Notes: generated from the sequence alone by a model not told the origin. 64,000 nucleotides of DNA from Gottfriedia acidiceleris (GCF_004138285.1 NZ_SCFN01000005.1:372001-436000); one strand, 5' to 3'. Shown: positions 26,772 through 36,650, counted from the stretch's first letter. Translations and numbers: made by a program.

Positions 26772-27683
26772 ATGAAGCTACCTCAATCGGCTTTTATAAG
26801 AGAAGTAGGTCCACGTGATGGTTTGCAAAATGAAAAACAGTTTGTTTCCACTGAAAAGAAGCTTGAGTGGATTAATTTATTAGTAGAGAGTGGTTTGTCT
26901 TATATTGAAGTTTCTTCGTTTGTGAGACCAGACTGGATTCCTCAATTAAGTGACTCAGTAGATCTATTTACGAAGCTTAAGAAAAAAGATGGGGTTACTT
27001 ATGCAGCTCTTGTTCCTAATAAAAGAGGGTTAATGAGTGCATTTGAAGTAGATGCAGATGAAATTAATTTCTTTGTATCTGCTAGCGAAACACATAATTT
27101 AAAGAACAAGAACGCGAGTATCGAGCATTCAATGAACGATATTCGCTCAATGATTACTGAATGTAAAAATAATAAAAAGACTACTAGAGCATATATTTCA
27201 ACTGTATTTGGTTGCCCATATGAGGGTGCTGTAGACCAAATGAAGGTGATCAAACTCGCGAACCAATTACTTGAATGTGGAGTAGATGAAATTTCCTTAG
27301 GCGACACAATTGGAATTGCTAATCCTCTTCAAGTAAATCAATTTTTAGAAAACCTAGTTAAAGAAGTACCAGTTAATCGAATTGCTATGCATTTCCATGA
27401 TACATATGGTCGTGCTATTGCAAACCTATATACTTCTTTACTATTTGGAATTGAAAAATTTGATTCATCAAATGGTGGACTAGGTGGTTGTCCATATGCA
27501 CCAGGAGCTAGTGGAAATGTAGCTACTGAAGATGTTGTTTCATTACTACACAGTTTAGGTATTTCAACTAATGTGGATGAAAAGAGACTTCATCAAGCTA
27601 CTTCATATATCTCTGAACAAATGAACTTAACACCAGTTAGTAAGCTATTTTCCGTATGGAATGGTTCAAAGGAGAGTATTTAA
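26772..27683 (+). CDS. Hydroxymethylglutaryl-CoA lyase (YngG type)
   Basis: It cleaves HMG-CoA to acetoacetate and acetyl-CoA, the last step of leucine degradation. The 303-residue barrel has FIREVGPRDGLQNEKQ at the N-terminus, metal-binding HFHDTYGRAIAN, and the HMGL signature GGLGGCPYAPGASGN with the catalytic cysteine. ATG 26772 is nine bases from AGGAG; GTG 26769 is the alternative. The start of the next gene directly follows the stop. Confidence 0.94.
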   Translation: MKLPQSAFIREVGPRDGLQNEKQFVSTEKKLEWINLLVESGLSYIEVSSFVRPDWIPQLSDSVDLFTKLKKKDGVTYAALVPNKRGLMSAFEVDADEINFFVSASETHNLKNKNASIEHSMNDIRSMITECKNNKKTTRAYISTVFGCPYEGAVDQMKVIKLANQLLECGVDEISLGDTIGIANPLQVNQFLENLVKEVPVNRIAMHFHDTYGRAIANLYTSLLFGIEKFDSSNGGLGGCPYAPGASGNVATEDVVSLLHSLGISTNVDEKRLHQATSYISEQMNLTPVSKLFSVWNGSKESI

Positions 27684-28460
27684 ATGGAATCAAGTTTATT
27701 AGTAAGTGATATCGGTCATATTAGAATTCTTACTTTAAATCGTACAAATGCAGCTAATTCATTATCACTTGAGTTATTAAATGCACTTCATGGCCAAATG
27801 GATGAGTTAAAGAAATCATCTGTACGTGCTGTCATATTTACTGGTAGTGGATCATCGTATTTCTGTAGTGGTGCTGATTTAAAAGAAAGAAGAGGCATGA
27901 CTGAGAGTGAGGCTCGAGAAACTGTTGAAAAAATCGGGACACTTTTTGAAAAAGTAGAAAGATTACCTATGCCAACAATAGCAGCAATCAATGGAGTTGC
28001 TCTAGGTGGAGGACTGGAACTTGCTTTAGCATGTGATTTAAGAATTGCTCATAAAGAAGCAATCGTCGGTTTACCAGAGACATCTTTAGCGATTATTCCA
28101 GGTGCTGGTGGTACACAAAGACTTCCACGTTTAATTGGACTTGGAAGAGCGAAGGAACTAATCTTTACTGGCAAACGTTTAAATGCACTTGAGGCTGAAG
28201 GCTACGGCATTCTAGAACATGTTGTTGAAATAGATGAGTTACAAAATAAGGCGCTTGAAATGTGCGAAACAATCGCAAGTAAAGGTCCTCTTGCAATCCG
28301 TGCAGCAAAAAAGGCGATTCAACGCGGTTTCGATCTTCCTTTAGATTTAGGGCTAAGATTAGAAACTTATGAATATGAAACTTTACTGCATACAAACGAC
28401 CGTATGGAAGGTTTAGTAGCATTTCAAGAAAAGCGTAAGCCGCAATATAAAGGAGAGTAA
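27684..28460 (+). CDS. Enoyl-CoA hydratase/isomerase family, likely methylglutaconyl-CoA hydratase (YngF type)
   Basis: A crotonase-fold protein of 258 residues. The oxyanion-hole segments FCSGADLKER and GVALGGGLELALACDLRIA, and the catalytic-region LPETSLAIIPGAGGTQRLPRLIG, are intact, including the Glu pair expected of hydratases. In the operon it would hydrate 3-methylglutaconyl-CoA to HMG-CoA. It starts immediately after the lyase gene with AAGGAGAG in front. Confidence 0.9.
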   Translation: MESSLLVSDIGHIRILTLNRTNAANSLSLELLNALHGQMDELKKSSVRAVIFTGSGSSYFCSGADLKERRGMTESEARETVEKIGTLFEKVERLPMPTIAAINGVALGGGLELALACDLRIAHKEAIVGLPETSLAIIPGAGGTQRLPRLIGLGRAKELIFTGKRLNALEAEGYGILEHVVEIDELQNKALEMCETIASKGPLAIRAAKKAIQRGFDLPLDLGLRLETYEYETLLHTNDRMEGLVAFQEKRKPQYKGE

Positions 28461-28464
28461 TTGC

Positions 28465-29994
28465 ATGTCAAACGAAGCAACATATCAAGCTCGAAAAGAA
28501 CAAATACTTTCTGGTGGGAAAGAAAAATATCATGAGAGCAATGCCAAAATTGGTAAGCTCTTTGCAAGAGAAAGAATTAATCAACTTTTAGATAAAGACA
28601 GTTTTGTGGAAGATGGTTTCTTTGCAAACTGTATGAATGACGAATTTCCAGCAGATGGCATTGTAACGGGAATCGGTAAAATTAATGGCCGTACTGTATG
28701 TGTAATGGCAAATGATTCAACTGTAAAAGCAGGTTCATGGGGCGAAAAAACAGTAGAAAAGATCATCCGCATTCAAGAAACATGTTTAAAAATGCTTGTA
28801 CCTTTAATTTATTTAGTGGATTCTGCAGGAGCACGTATTACGGATCAAGTATTTATGTTCCCTGGTAGACGTGGTGCTGGACGTATATTCCACAACCAAA
28901 TTAAGCTATCAGGTCAAGTACCTCAAATCTGCTTATTATTTGGACCTTCTGCTGCAGGTGGAGCTTATATTCCTGCATTCTGTGATTCTGTATTTATGGT
29001 TGAAGGTAATTCTTCAATGTACTTAGGATCACCACGTATGGCTGAAATGGTAATTGGTGAAAAAGTTACACTCGAAGAAATGGGTGGAGCTAGAATGCAC
29101 TGTTCAGTTTCAGGTTGCGGAGATGTATTGTGTGAGTCAGAAGAAGAAGCGATTGCTAAGTTAAAAGATTATTTATCTTACTTACCAACAAACTTCAAAC
29201 AAGGGGCTCCTGTTGTTGAGGCTAAAAATCCTGTTCAAAAGGAAAAGTCTTTAGCAGAAATTATACCAAGCAATCAAAACGTACCATTTTCTATTTATGA
29301 ATTTATCGACCGAGTAGTTGATGAAGATTCATTCTTTGAAATTAAAAAACTATTTGCACCTGAACTAGTGACTGGTTTTGCTAGATTAGATGGACGTAGC
29401 GTAGGTATTATCGCTAACCAACCGAGAGTTAAAGGTGGCGTATTATTCCATGATTCAGCAGATAAGGCAGCAAAATTTATTAATTTATGTGATGCTTACC
29501 ATATTCCTTTATTATTCTTAATGGATGTACCTGGTTTCATGATTGGTACAAAAGTAGAGCGTGCAGGAATTATCCGCCATGGTGCAAAAATGCTATATAG
29601 CATGAGTAATGCATCTGTTCCAAAAATCTCAGTTATCGTTCGTAAGGCTTACGGTGCTGGACTTTACGCAATGGCAGGCCCTGCATTTGAAACAGACTGT
29701 GTAATTGCATTCCCGTCTGCTCAAATCGCTGTAATGGGTCCTGAAGCAGCAGTAAACGCAGTGTATGCAAATAAAATTGCAAGCTTACCAAAAGAAGAAC
29801 AAGCTGCCTTTATTCAAGAAAAACGTAAAGAGTATGCTGAAGATATCGATATTTATCGCTTAGCATCTGAGCTAGTAGTAGATGTAGTCATTCAACCAGA
29901 AGAGCTACGTACAGAGCTAATTAAACGTTTTGCATATTACTCAGAATCATATGAAACTCCTGCTACGAAAAAGCATGGTGTTTATCCTGTTTAA
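28465..29994 (+). CDS. Acyl-CoA carboxylase, carboxyltransferase subunit (YngE type)
   Basis: A 509-residue carboxyltransferase with two crotonase-like halves: N-terminal GKINGRTVCVMANDSTVKAGS and LVDSAGARITDQ, and C-terminal IIANQPRVKGGVLFHDSADKAAKFI and LMDVPGFMIGTKVE. It transfers CO2 from carboxybiotin to an acyl-CoA, probably 3-methylcrotonyl-CoA given the HMG-CoA lyase next door. Propionyl-CoA is an alternative substrate. It is the last gene before a terminator. Confidence 0.9.
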   Translation: MSNEATYQARKEQILSGGKEKYHESNAKIGKLFARERINQLLDKDSFVEDGFFANCMNDEFPADGIVTGIGKINGRTVCVMANDSTVKAGSWGEKTVEKIIRIQETCLKMLVPLIYLVDSAGARITDQVFMFPGRRGAGRIFHNQIKLSGQVPQICLLFGPSAAGGAYIPAFCDSVFMVEGNSSMYLGSPRMAEMVIGEKVTLEEMGGARMHCSVSGCGDVLCESEEEAIAKLKDYLSYLPTNFKQGAPVVEAKNPVQKEKSLAEIIPSNQNVPFSIYEFIDRVVDEDSFFEIKKLFAPELVTGFARLDGRSVGIIANQPRVKGGVLFHDSADKAAKFINLCDAYHIPLLFLMDVPGFMIGTKVERAGIIRHGAKMLYSMSNASVPKISVIVRKAYGAGLYAMAGPAFETDCVIAFPSAQIAVMGPEAAVNAVYANKIASLPKEEQAAFIQEKRKEYAEDIDIYRLASELVVDVVIQPEELRTELIKRFAYYSESYETPATKKHGVYPV

Positions 29995-30003
29995 AAAATG
30001 ATA

Positions 30004-30033
30004 AAACAGCCCTATTGATGGGGCTGTTTTTTT
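30004..30033 (+). terminator. Intrinsic terminator of the leucine-degradation operon
   Basis: AAACAGCCC (30004-30012) pairs with GGGCTGTTT (30021-30029) followed by a U tract. Confidence 0.88.
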
Positions 30034-30104
30034 GTTTGGTTTCGTATGTGGAGTTAATATTCATTATTTTATGGAAAAATTAATTGCATACTATGTAGTT
30101 TGCG

Positions 30105-30182
30105 AAAGTGACAAAAACGTCACTTTAGTTCATGTTAAATCGATGGTTTCCAATATGTAGTCGGTTTATAGTTAACATGAAC
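30105..30182 (+). promoter_or_regulatory. BceR-like operator and leader hairpin upstream of the Bce-type transporter
   Basis: AAAGTGAC (30105-30112) and GTCACTTT (30119-30126) form a perfect inverted repeat with a six-base centre, resembling the GTGAC-spacer-GTCAC sites bound by BceR-type regulators. A second inverted repeat, GTTCATGTTAA (30128-30138) and TTAACATGAAC (30172-30182), ends just before the AGGAGG at 30184. Confidence 0.7.
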
Positions 30183-30196
30183 AGGAGGTATTAAGG

Positions 30197-30937
30197 ATGA
30201 AAACGGTAATTCAAGCTAAAAACTTATCAAAAAACTATGGAAAAACAACTGTATTAAAAAATATTGATTTAACAATACAGTTAGGTGAATTTACAGCAAT
30301 AATGGGTCCTTCAGGTTCTGGAAAATCGACTTTGATGAATGTTTTATCAACAATCGACCAATTTTCAGGTGGAGATGTGTGGTTAAATGAACAATCTTTA
30401 TTGGATTTAAATAAAAAGGCATTACGTAAATTTAGACAAGAACATATGGGCTTTATCTTTCAGGATTATAACTTATTAGATACTTTGAACGTAAAAGAAA
30501 ACATTCTTTTACCTCTTTCATTACAAAAATTCCATATAGAAGAGATGGAAAATCGTCTTGGTCCAATTGTGAGTGCACTGAATATAGAAGACATACTTCA
30601 AAAGTATCCATACGAAATCTCCGGTGGTCAAAAACAGCGAGCAGCTTCTGCAAGAGCTATTATTACGAAACCTGCGATTGTGTTTGCTGATGAACCTACA
30701 GGGGCTCTCGATTCACGATCTGCAACTCAATTATTAGAACAACTTGTTAATTTAAATGATGTATTTCAGACGACTATTCTAATGGTTACGCATGATCCAT
30801 ATGCTGCTAGCTATTGTAAGAGAGTCATTTTTCTTCGTGACGGTAATATTGTAAATGAGCTTTACCGAGGTGGTCTAGAGCAAAAAACATTCTATGATCG
30901 CATTTTAGATACTCAAAGTATTATGGGAGGAAACTAA
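30197..30937 (+). CDS. ABC transporter ATP-binding protein, BceA-like
   Basis: A 246-residue ATPase with Walker A GPSGSGKST, signature ISGGQKQRAA, Walker B IVFADEPTGALD and the H-loop VTHDP. It pairs with the large permease at 30939 and with the two-component genes at 32923-34604. Bce-type modules remove peptide antibiotics such as bacitracin or nisin-like compounds from their membrane targets. The target here is unknown. Confidence 0.92.
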   Translation: MKTVIQAKNLSKNYGKTTVLKNIDLTIQLGEFTAIMGPSGSGKSTLMNVLSTIDQFSGGDVWLNEQSLLDLNKKALRKFRQEHMGFIFQDYNLLDTLNVKENILLPLSLQKFHIEEMENRLGPIVSALNIEDILQKYPYEISGGQKQRAASARAIITKPAIVFADEPTGALDSRSATQLLEQLVNLNDVFQTTILMVTHDPYAASYCKRVIFLRDGNIVNELYRGGLEQKTFYDRILDTQSIMGGN

Positions 30938-30938
30938 A

Positions 30939-32903
30939 ATGAACCTCCTTGAATTAACAATTCGGAATATAAAACGGAATTTCCGTCTGTACACAATTTA
31001 CTTAGTCTCAATGATTATTGGTGTTATTATACAATTTACATTTTCAGCTCTAATGTATAATGACGATATTATTCATGCGCTTAAAAATAAAGAGAATTTC
31101 CAAACTGGAGTTGGGATTGCAACAGTAGTTATTTTCTTATTTATTATATTTTTTATTTTATATTCGAATTCTTTTTTTATGAAACAGCGAAAGAAAGAAT
31201 TCGGCATGTATCTTTTATATGGTATGAGTGAAGCTCAAATTACCTTTATGATTTTTTATGAAAATCTATTTATAGGCGGAATATCTCTATTAAGTGGGAT
31301 GTTAATTGGTGGATTATTATCTAAGTTTTTCGGTATGTTATTAATGAATTTAATGGAATACAATGAAGTGATTTCATTAAACTTTCCAATTGAAGCAATT
31401 GGCTCAACGGTTGGCTTGTTTATATTATTGGCTGTAATTATTAGTGTTCAAAGCTTTTTTATGATTCGTAGAGTTCAAATAGTTGAACTATTCCATGCCC
31501 AATCAAAAAAGGAAAAAACATTTAAGTCTTCCTCGTTTTTAGCGATTCTATCAATTTTTTTATTAGGAATAGCAGTCTATCTCGTTACTAGAGGAAAAGA
31601 CTCAGCCTATTGGCAAGAGCATGTAAATGCTTGTTTAATCATTGTAACAATCGGTTTAATTGGTGGTACGTATTTGTTTTTCCGTCAATTTACTGGCTGG
31701 TTATTACAAGTATTTTCGAATAGAAAAACATTTTATGAAGGTAACACGGTCCTTTGGGTTTCCTCATTAAGATTTCAAATTAGAAGCAATACATTAAATT
31801 TAACTTTTATTACTTTATTTAGTGCAGTACTGATTCTATTAATCGGATTCGTGACAATTAATTATAAAGTACAATTTGAAGCCGTTGGAATGAACTTACC
31901 AAATGATATAGCTTTTCAAACGAACGATAAAAACACTAGCAAACAAATTAACCAAATGATAAAAAAATCGGGTCATTCTATTAAAAAATATAACAAGATA
32001 GAAGGATTAGTTTCAAAGTCAAAGACAAATAGAGCTATAGCATTTGAGAATCCTGAATATTTTACAAAGGAAATTCTGTTATTTTCAGAAAAAGATTATA
32101 ACAAGATTGTTTCGAATCGAGGGAAGAATGAAAAAGTTGACTTGAATGGAATGGAGGCTGTTTCACTTTCTCAAGGAACAGATTTTCCAAAAGTTTATTC
32201 AGCGTCTAAACAACCACAATTTACGATAACAATTGATCGTGACTATACATTCGACCTAGTTGAGAAAAAAGATTATGCTTTACTTGGTTGGGGAACAGAT
32301 CCAGTTAAATCAATGGTCATTAAACCTGCAGTTTTAGTTGTATCGAACGAGGCTTATGAAGATTTAAAGAAACATGCGGTTAATCAAAGTTTTGAAATTT
32401 ATCAAATTAAAGATGTGAAAAACGCTGTGGAGTTATCTAAAAAAGTACATTCAATTGTAACAAAAACACCAAACACATATTACTCTTCCTTTGCAGATGT
32501 CTATTCAAAGCAAATTGAAGGTTCATCTTTAATGCTGTTTTCAGCTTGCTTCTTAGCCATTATCGCATTATTTGCTTTAGCGAGTGTTATTTATTTTAAG
32601 CAATTACGCGAAGCAACAGAGGAGCAAAGGCTTTATGCAGTATTGCGTAAAATAGGTACGACAAATAAGATCATGAAGAGTGTAATACGCAAACAATTAT
32701 TATTTGTTTTTATGCCACCTTTGCTGTTAGGAATAATGCATAGTTGGTTAATTTTAAAATATTATATGCTGGATTCAGTGAAGAATTTTCCAGAGCTATC
32801 TAACGTTATAATAGGGGTACTAATTTCATATACATTGATCTATTTTTTATTTTATTTATCTTCAACGAGTATTTATTATAAAATTGTTAATCAAAAGAGA
32901 TAA
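30939..32903 (+). CDS. ABC transporter permease, BceB-like
   Basis: A 654-residue FtsX-like permease with about ten membrane segments and a large extracellular domain of roughly 200 residues between helices 7 and 8 (about 300-530). This is the hallmark of BceB-type proteins. The domain confers peptide recognition and contacts the sensor kinase. It starts one base after the ATPase gene. It converges on the kinase gene, with a shared terminator hairpin. Confidence 0.9.
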   Translation: MNLLELTIRNIKRNFRLYTIYLVSMIIGVIIQFTFSALMYNDDIIHALKNKENFQTGVGIATVVIFLFIIFFILYSNSFFMKQRKKEFGMYLLYGMSEAQITFMIFYENLFIGGISLLSGMLIGGLLSKFFGMLLMNLMEYNEVISLNFPIEAIGSTVGLFILLAVIISVQSFFMIRRVQIVELFHAQSKKEKTFKSSSFLAILSIFLLGIAVYLVTRGKDSAYWQEHVNACLIIVTIGLIGGTYLFFRQFTGWLLQVFSNRKTFYEGNTVLWVSSLRFQIRSNTLNLTFITLFSAVLILLIGFVTINYKVQFEAVGMNLPNDIAFQTNDKNTSKQINQMIKKSGHSIKKYNKIEGLVSKSKTNRAIAFENPEYFTKEILLFSEKDYNKIVSNRGKNEKVDLNGMEAVSLSQGTDFPKVYSASKQPQFTITIDRDYTFDLVEKKDYALLGWGTDPVKSMVIKPAVLVVSNEAYEDLKKHAVNQSFEIYQIKDVKNAVELSKKVHSIVTKTPNTYYSSFADVYSKQIEGSSLMLFSACFLAIIALFALASVIYFKQLREATEEQRLYAVLRKIGTTNKIMKSVIRKQLLFVFMPPLLLGIMHSWLILKYYMLDSVKNFPELSNVIIGVLISYTLIYFLFYLSSTSIYYKIVNQKR

Positions 32904-32904
32904 G

Positions 32905-32938
32905 AAAACGCAATGACCTAATTCATTGCGTTTTTGTT
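32905..32938. terminator. Bidirectional terminator between the permease and kinase genes
   Basis: AAAACGCAATGA (32905-32916) pairs perfectly with TCATTGCGTTTT (32923-32934), with T or A runs on both sides. It overlaps the last codons of the kinase. Confidence 0.85.
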
Positions 32939-33936
32939 TGTGCCAAGGAATTTTTCTTAGTAGCCCAAAAAGGATCAATATTTTTTGGAAAGTGAATGAC
33001 AAATTGGGTATATGCATTTTCCTCTGAAGTGCAAGTTATAAAATGTCCTAGTTTATTTGAAAGTTCTTGGGCTAAATATAGCCCCATACCAGTAGATTTA
33101 GTATAAATACGCCCATTAGTGCCAGTAAAACCACGATTGAAAATCCGCGGTAAGTCCTCTTGTTTAATTCCGATTCCATTATCTTTAATGATTAAAAGCT
33201 TTTCCTTTGGTGTTTCTTGAATAAAGATTGAAATTTCTCCGTTTTCATTCGTATACTTTAAACTATTCGTAATTAACTGGTTTAAAATGAACTGCAGCCA
33301 TTTTGAATCACTTTGAATAATTGTAGATTCTAAGGACAAGTCTAAACGGATTTTTTTAGCGAAAAAGACTTTAGAATGTGTTTTCACTGTATCTTTAACT
33401 AATCGCTCTAAGTTGCAATTTTTAATCTCATAGTCTTGATTAAAATTATCTAGTTTAGCATAGTAAAGAGCTTGGTCTACGTATTGCTCGATTTTTGTTA
33501 TTTCTTCTATTAAGCTTTTTTGATCGAATTCTGTTTGCTGCATCAATCGTAATACAGAAATAGGCGTTTTTATTTCATGAAACCATGAGACGATGTAGTC
33601 GTAATATTCTTTTTGCTTATCTTGAATATCATTTATGGTTCGAATATGGCTACGCTTTAATTCCTCAATATATTTTTCATAGTAAACACCTTCAAACGAT
33701 AAGTTTTCATGTTCTTCTTCATCTAAATGCCGTATTGCCTGGCTGTTTTTCTGAAAACGATAAAGAAGAAAGCACATAAAGATTAATAAATTCAATGCGA
33801 AGGCATAGAAGAATGTCTCCCATACAAATGAGATAGAAGGGTCGGTCGTCATTAAAGATACTAGGATGATATTGCTAAGTATAAATATGAAAAAATACGA
33901 TTTTTCATATTTAAGGAACAGGATTAATTTGCTCAT
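32923..33936 (-). CDS. Intramembrane-sensing histidine kinase, BceS-like
   Basis: A 337-residue kinase with two N-terminal membrane helices (about 13-29 and 41-60) and almost no extracellular loop, so it probably senses through the transporter. The phosphoacceptor is His120 in WFHEIKTPISVLR. An HATPase domain follows, with NQLITNSLKYT (N box), DNGIGIKQEDL and STGMGLYLAQ. The start overlaps the end of the response-regulator gene by four bases. Confidence 0.92.
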   Translation of the reverse strand: MSKLILFLKYEKSYFFIFILSNIILVSLMTTDPSISFVWETFFYAFALNLLIFMCFLLYRFQKNSQAIRHLDEEEHENLSFEGVYYEKYIEELKRSHIRTINDIQDKQKEYYDYIVSWFHEIKTPISVLRLMQQTEFDQKSLIEEITKIEQYVDQALYYAKLDNFNQDYEIKNCNLERLVKDTVKTHSKVFFAKKIRLDLSLESTIIQSDSKWLQFILNQLITNSLKYTNENGEISIFIQETPKEKLLIIKDNGIGIKQEDLPRIFNRGFTGTNGRIYTKSTGMGLYLAQELSNKLGHFITCTSEENAYTQFVIHFPKNIDPFWATKKNSLAQTKTQ

Positions 33937-34604
33937 ATTAAATATCCTAAGCCTTTACGTGTATGAATGAAATCATCTAAACCAAGCAATGCAATTTTAC
34001 GTCTTAACCGATTTACATTTACTGTCAATGTATTATCGTCTACAAACTGATCATCATTCCAAAGCGCTTGCATTAAATCATCACGTGACACGATCTTTCC
34101 AATGTTTCGCATCAAAATTTGAAGAATAATAAATTCATTTCTTGATAGCTCTACTGATTGATTCCTATATACAACTGTCGAGTTATTTAAATTAAAATGT
34201 AGCTCACGATGAGTTAAATTCGTGCTACTTTCATCTTGGTATGTATAGTTTCTTCGTATAAGAGCGCTCACTTTAGCAACAAGAATGCCTAAATCGAATG
34301 GCTTTTGTACAAAATCATCTCCACCCATATTGATTGCCATTATAACGTCCATATTTTGATTTCTAGATGATAGAAAAATAATTGGAACCTTTGAAATAGC
34401 TCTAATCTGCTGGCACCAATAAAACCCATCTAAAGTTGGTAGGTTAATATCTAATAAAACAAGATGAGGTTGAGTATTTTCAAATTCTAATAGTACTTGA
34501 TCAAACTTTGTTATTTCAATTACCTCATACTGCCATTTCCGTAATGTTTCCGAGACGATTTTACGAATTTTTTCATCATCTTCTACAATCATGATTTTAA
34601 ACAA
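33933..34604 (-). CDS. OmpR-family response regulator, BceR-like
   Basis: A 223-residue regulator. The receiver domain has acidic pocket EDDE and phosphoacceptor Asp52 in LLDINLPTLDG; the C-terminal winged helix ends in VNRLRRKIALLG and HTRKGLGYLI. It forms an operon with the kinase and probably binds the inverted repeat at 30105-30126 to induce the transporter. A good AAGGAGG precedes its ATG. The divergent region up to 34887 (283 bases) carries only promoter-type sequence. Confidence 0.93.
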   Translation of the reverse strand: MFKIMIVEDDEKIRKIVSETLRKWQYEVIEITKFDQVLLEFENTQPHLVLLDINLPTLDGFYWCQQIRAISKVPIIFLSSRNQNMDVIMAINMGGDDFVQKPFDLGILVAKVSALIRRNYTYQDESSTNLTHRELHFNLNNSTVVYRNQSVELSRNEFIILQILMRNIGKIVSRDDLMQALWNDDQFVDDNTLTVNVNRLRRKIALLGLDDFIHTRKGLGYLI

Positions 34605-34887
34605 TAAAAAACCTCCTTATATGAAAGATGTATGTACAATAGGGAACTATCTGTAAGCCTAAGTGCAATTAAATTGTTCGAATTTATGAAAAGACTATCA
34701 TATTAGGAGCGAGTGGACAATATGAACAATGCAAAGCTATATCTTAGTAGGAAATCTCATGAATTAAACAAACGTTTGATTAAACATATTCTCCTAAAAT
34801 TTTAGATTTAGAGGTAATTTATGTTTTATTAAGAAATTATAATAGTAATGGAAGTAGTTTTATAAACTGCTACTAAGGGGGAGTTAC

Positions 34888-36150
34888 ATGAGTAAATTAG
34901 ATCAGAAGCTAAAAGAATGGCACAAGCATAACTTACTAGATAAAGAATCATTAAATCGAATAGTCGAGTATGAAAGGCATCGGGCTAAAGCTGAAAAGCA
35001 ATCATTTTTAGGAGATATTGTGCCATTTTTAATCGCATTACTTGTAGCATTTTCAATTTTAGCGCTTGTGGGCAGTAACTGGAACGAATTTAGCCAAACC
35101 ATGAGATTAGTCATTATTTTTGGAACACTATTAGTTTTCCATGCAGTTGCATTTATAAGCTATCAAAAGGGTAAAGGATTGTTTGGGCATTGTTTAAACT
35201 TTATTAATGTAATTGGGTACGCATGTGCATTTGTTTTAATTGTACAAATGTATCAATTTACTAGTGATAGTCCAGTATTTTTGATCACTTGGACAATGCT
35301 CGCGTTCCTTTACTATTATGTGTTAAAGCATAACATGTTTTATTATCTTTTCTTAGGAATCGGATTTTTTAGTTTGAGCTATAGTGCTGGAATAGAAACG
35401 GCACATGTTTATCTACTTCAAATTCCATTGTTACTTTGCTCAATTTATTTCTTGAAAATAATGAAGAATCGATGGGATGCTAGCTTTAATTACACATTTT
35501 TAGGCTATATCGTAATTATGTTTTTCCAGACATTCTCAGATCGCCAATATATGATGCCTATTATTCTAGTAGTGTTTATTCTTTGGTATTTGAATGAACG
35601 TGGGATTATTAATTATGTTCTTTTACCTGTATTTACTATATTTATATGGTTATTCACATTTTTCACTTCATTATTTGGAGGATCTTATGATGTAATTCAC
35701 GAGTTACAAAAGGAATTTTCAAATGGATTTTTAAAGACGATTGCAGTGCCACTGTTTGATACGATTATTCTATTAATCCTTTTACTAGCAATCTATACTG
35801 TGTATAAGAAGTGGAAGGACAATGTATCATTTAATAATTATCTTTGGATCTTCTTATTTATATTCTTACTACCAATATTAGGGGTAAAAGATCAATTAGC
35901 CAATATGATCGTAGGCGTATTAATATTATTTGCTTACTCATGTATACGTTTATTTAAAGGCGTATCAGGCCAGGAAAAAGGAAGCATTATTATTGGTTTT
36001 ATAACATTTGCCTCACTCGTTATTGGAATTTATACAGGATTTGCCTTTTCATTTATAAGTAAATCAATTGTGTTTATTATCCTTGCAGTAGTTTTATATT
36101 TTGTCTATACCCAATCGAAAAAAGCAAGAGGTGATGAACATGCAAAATAA
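34888..36150 (+). CDS. DUF2157-type multi-pass membrane protein
   Basis: A 420-residue protein. A short cytoplasmic N-terminus (KLKEWHKHNLLDKESLNRIVEYE) is followed by about 13 hydrophobic segments. The soluble start plus many short helices is typical of DUF2157 proteins, whose function is unknown. It overlaps the following GDYXXLXY-type gene by 11 bases, a common pairing that suggests one membrane complex. GGGGGAG precedes the ATG. Confidence 0.75.
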   Translation: MSKLDQKLKEWHKHNLLDKESLNRIVEYERHRAKAEKQSFLGDIVPFLIALLVAFSILALVGSNWNEFSQTMRLVIIFGTLLVFHAVAFISYQKGKGLFGHCLNFINVIGYACAFVLIVQMYQFTSDSPVFLITWTMLAFLYYYVLKHNMFYYLFLGIGFFSLSYSAGIETAHVYLLQIPLLLCSIYFLKIMKNRWDASFNYTFLGYIVIMFFQTFSDRQYMMPIILVVFILWYLNERGIINYVLLPVFTIFIWLFTFFTSLFGGSYDVIHELQKEFSNGFLKTIAVPLFDTIILLILLLAIYTVYKKWKDNVSFNNYLWIFLFIFLLPILGVKDQLANMIVGVLILFAYSCIRLFKGVSGQEKGSIIIGFITFASLVIGIYTGFAFSFISKSIVFIILAVVLYFVYTQSKKARGDEHAK

Positions 36151-36643
36151 GAAGAAATTACTTTTGCTTTCAATCATTCAATTTATTTTATTACTAGCTT
36201 TACTTGGAAACATTATGTACTTTAAGCAATCGGCCGATACGTTTAAAATAAAATCCCAAAGTCTGGATCCAATAGAACCTTTATTAGGGCATTATGCAGC
36301 CCTATCGTATGATTTTGACTCAATAACTATGAAGAATTGGAAAGGTAAAGGTACGCCAAAAAAAGGCAATAAAGTTTATATTGTCTTTCAAAAGGGACAA
36401 AACGATATTTATCAATTAGATTATGTAACGGATCATCGTCCAAAGCATTCAAAATACATTAAAGCAACTATTCAATACACATATATTGAAGAAGAAAAAG
36501 AAATTGTAATTAACCATAATCTAAGTCGTTTTTACATTCCTGAAAGCCAAATGGACAGATACAATCAAGGCGGATCTAAGTATATTGTTACAGTCCAACA
36601 AAAAGGAGATCGATCAGTCGTTAAAGCTGTTGATGTTCAATGA
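36140..36643 (+). CDS. GDYXXLXY-domain membrane-anchored protein
   Basis: A 167-residue protein with one N-terminal membrane anchor and an outside domain containing PLLGHYAALSYDF, a variant of the GDYxxLxY motif with His in place of Asp. I start at ATG 36140, eight bases after GAGG, rather than ATG 36134. It always seems to travel with DUF2157-like partners, and here the two genes overlap. Function is unknown. Confidence 0.75.
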   Translation: MQNKKKLLLLSIIQFILLLALLGNIMYFKQSADTFKIKSQSLDPIEPLLGHYAALSYDFDSITMKNWKGKGTPKKGNKVYIVFQKGQNDIYQLDYVTDHRPKHSKYIKATIQYTYIEEEKEIVINHNLSRFYIPESQMDRYNQGGSKYIVTVQQKGDRSVVKAVDVQ

Positions 36644-36650
36644 AATAAAC

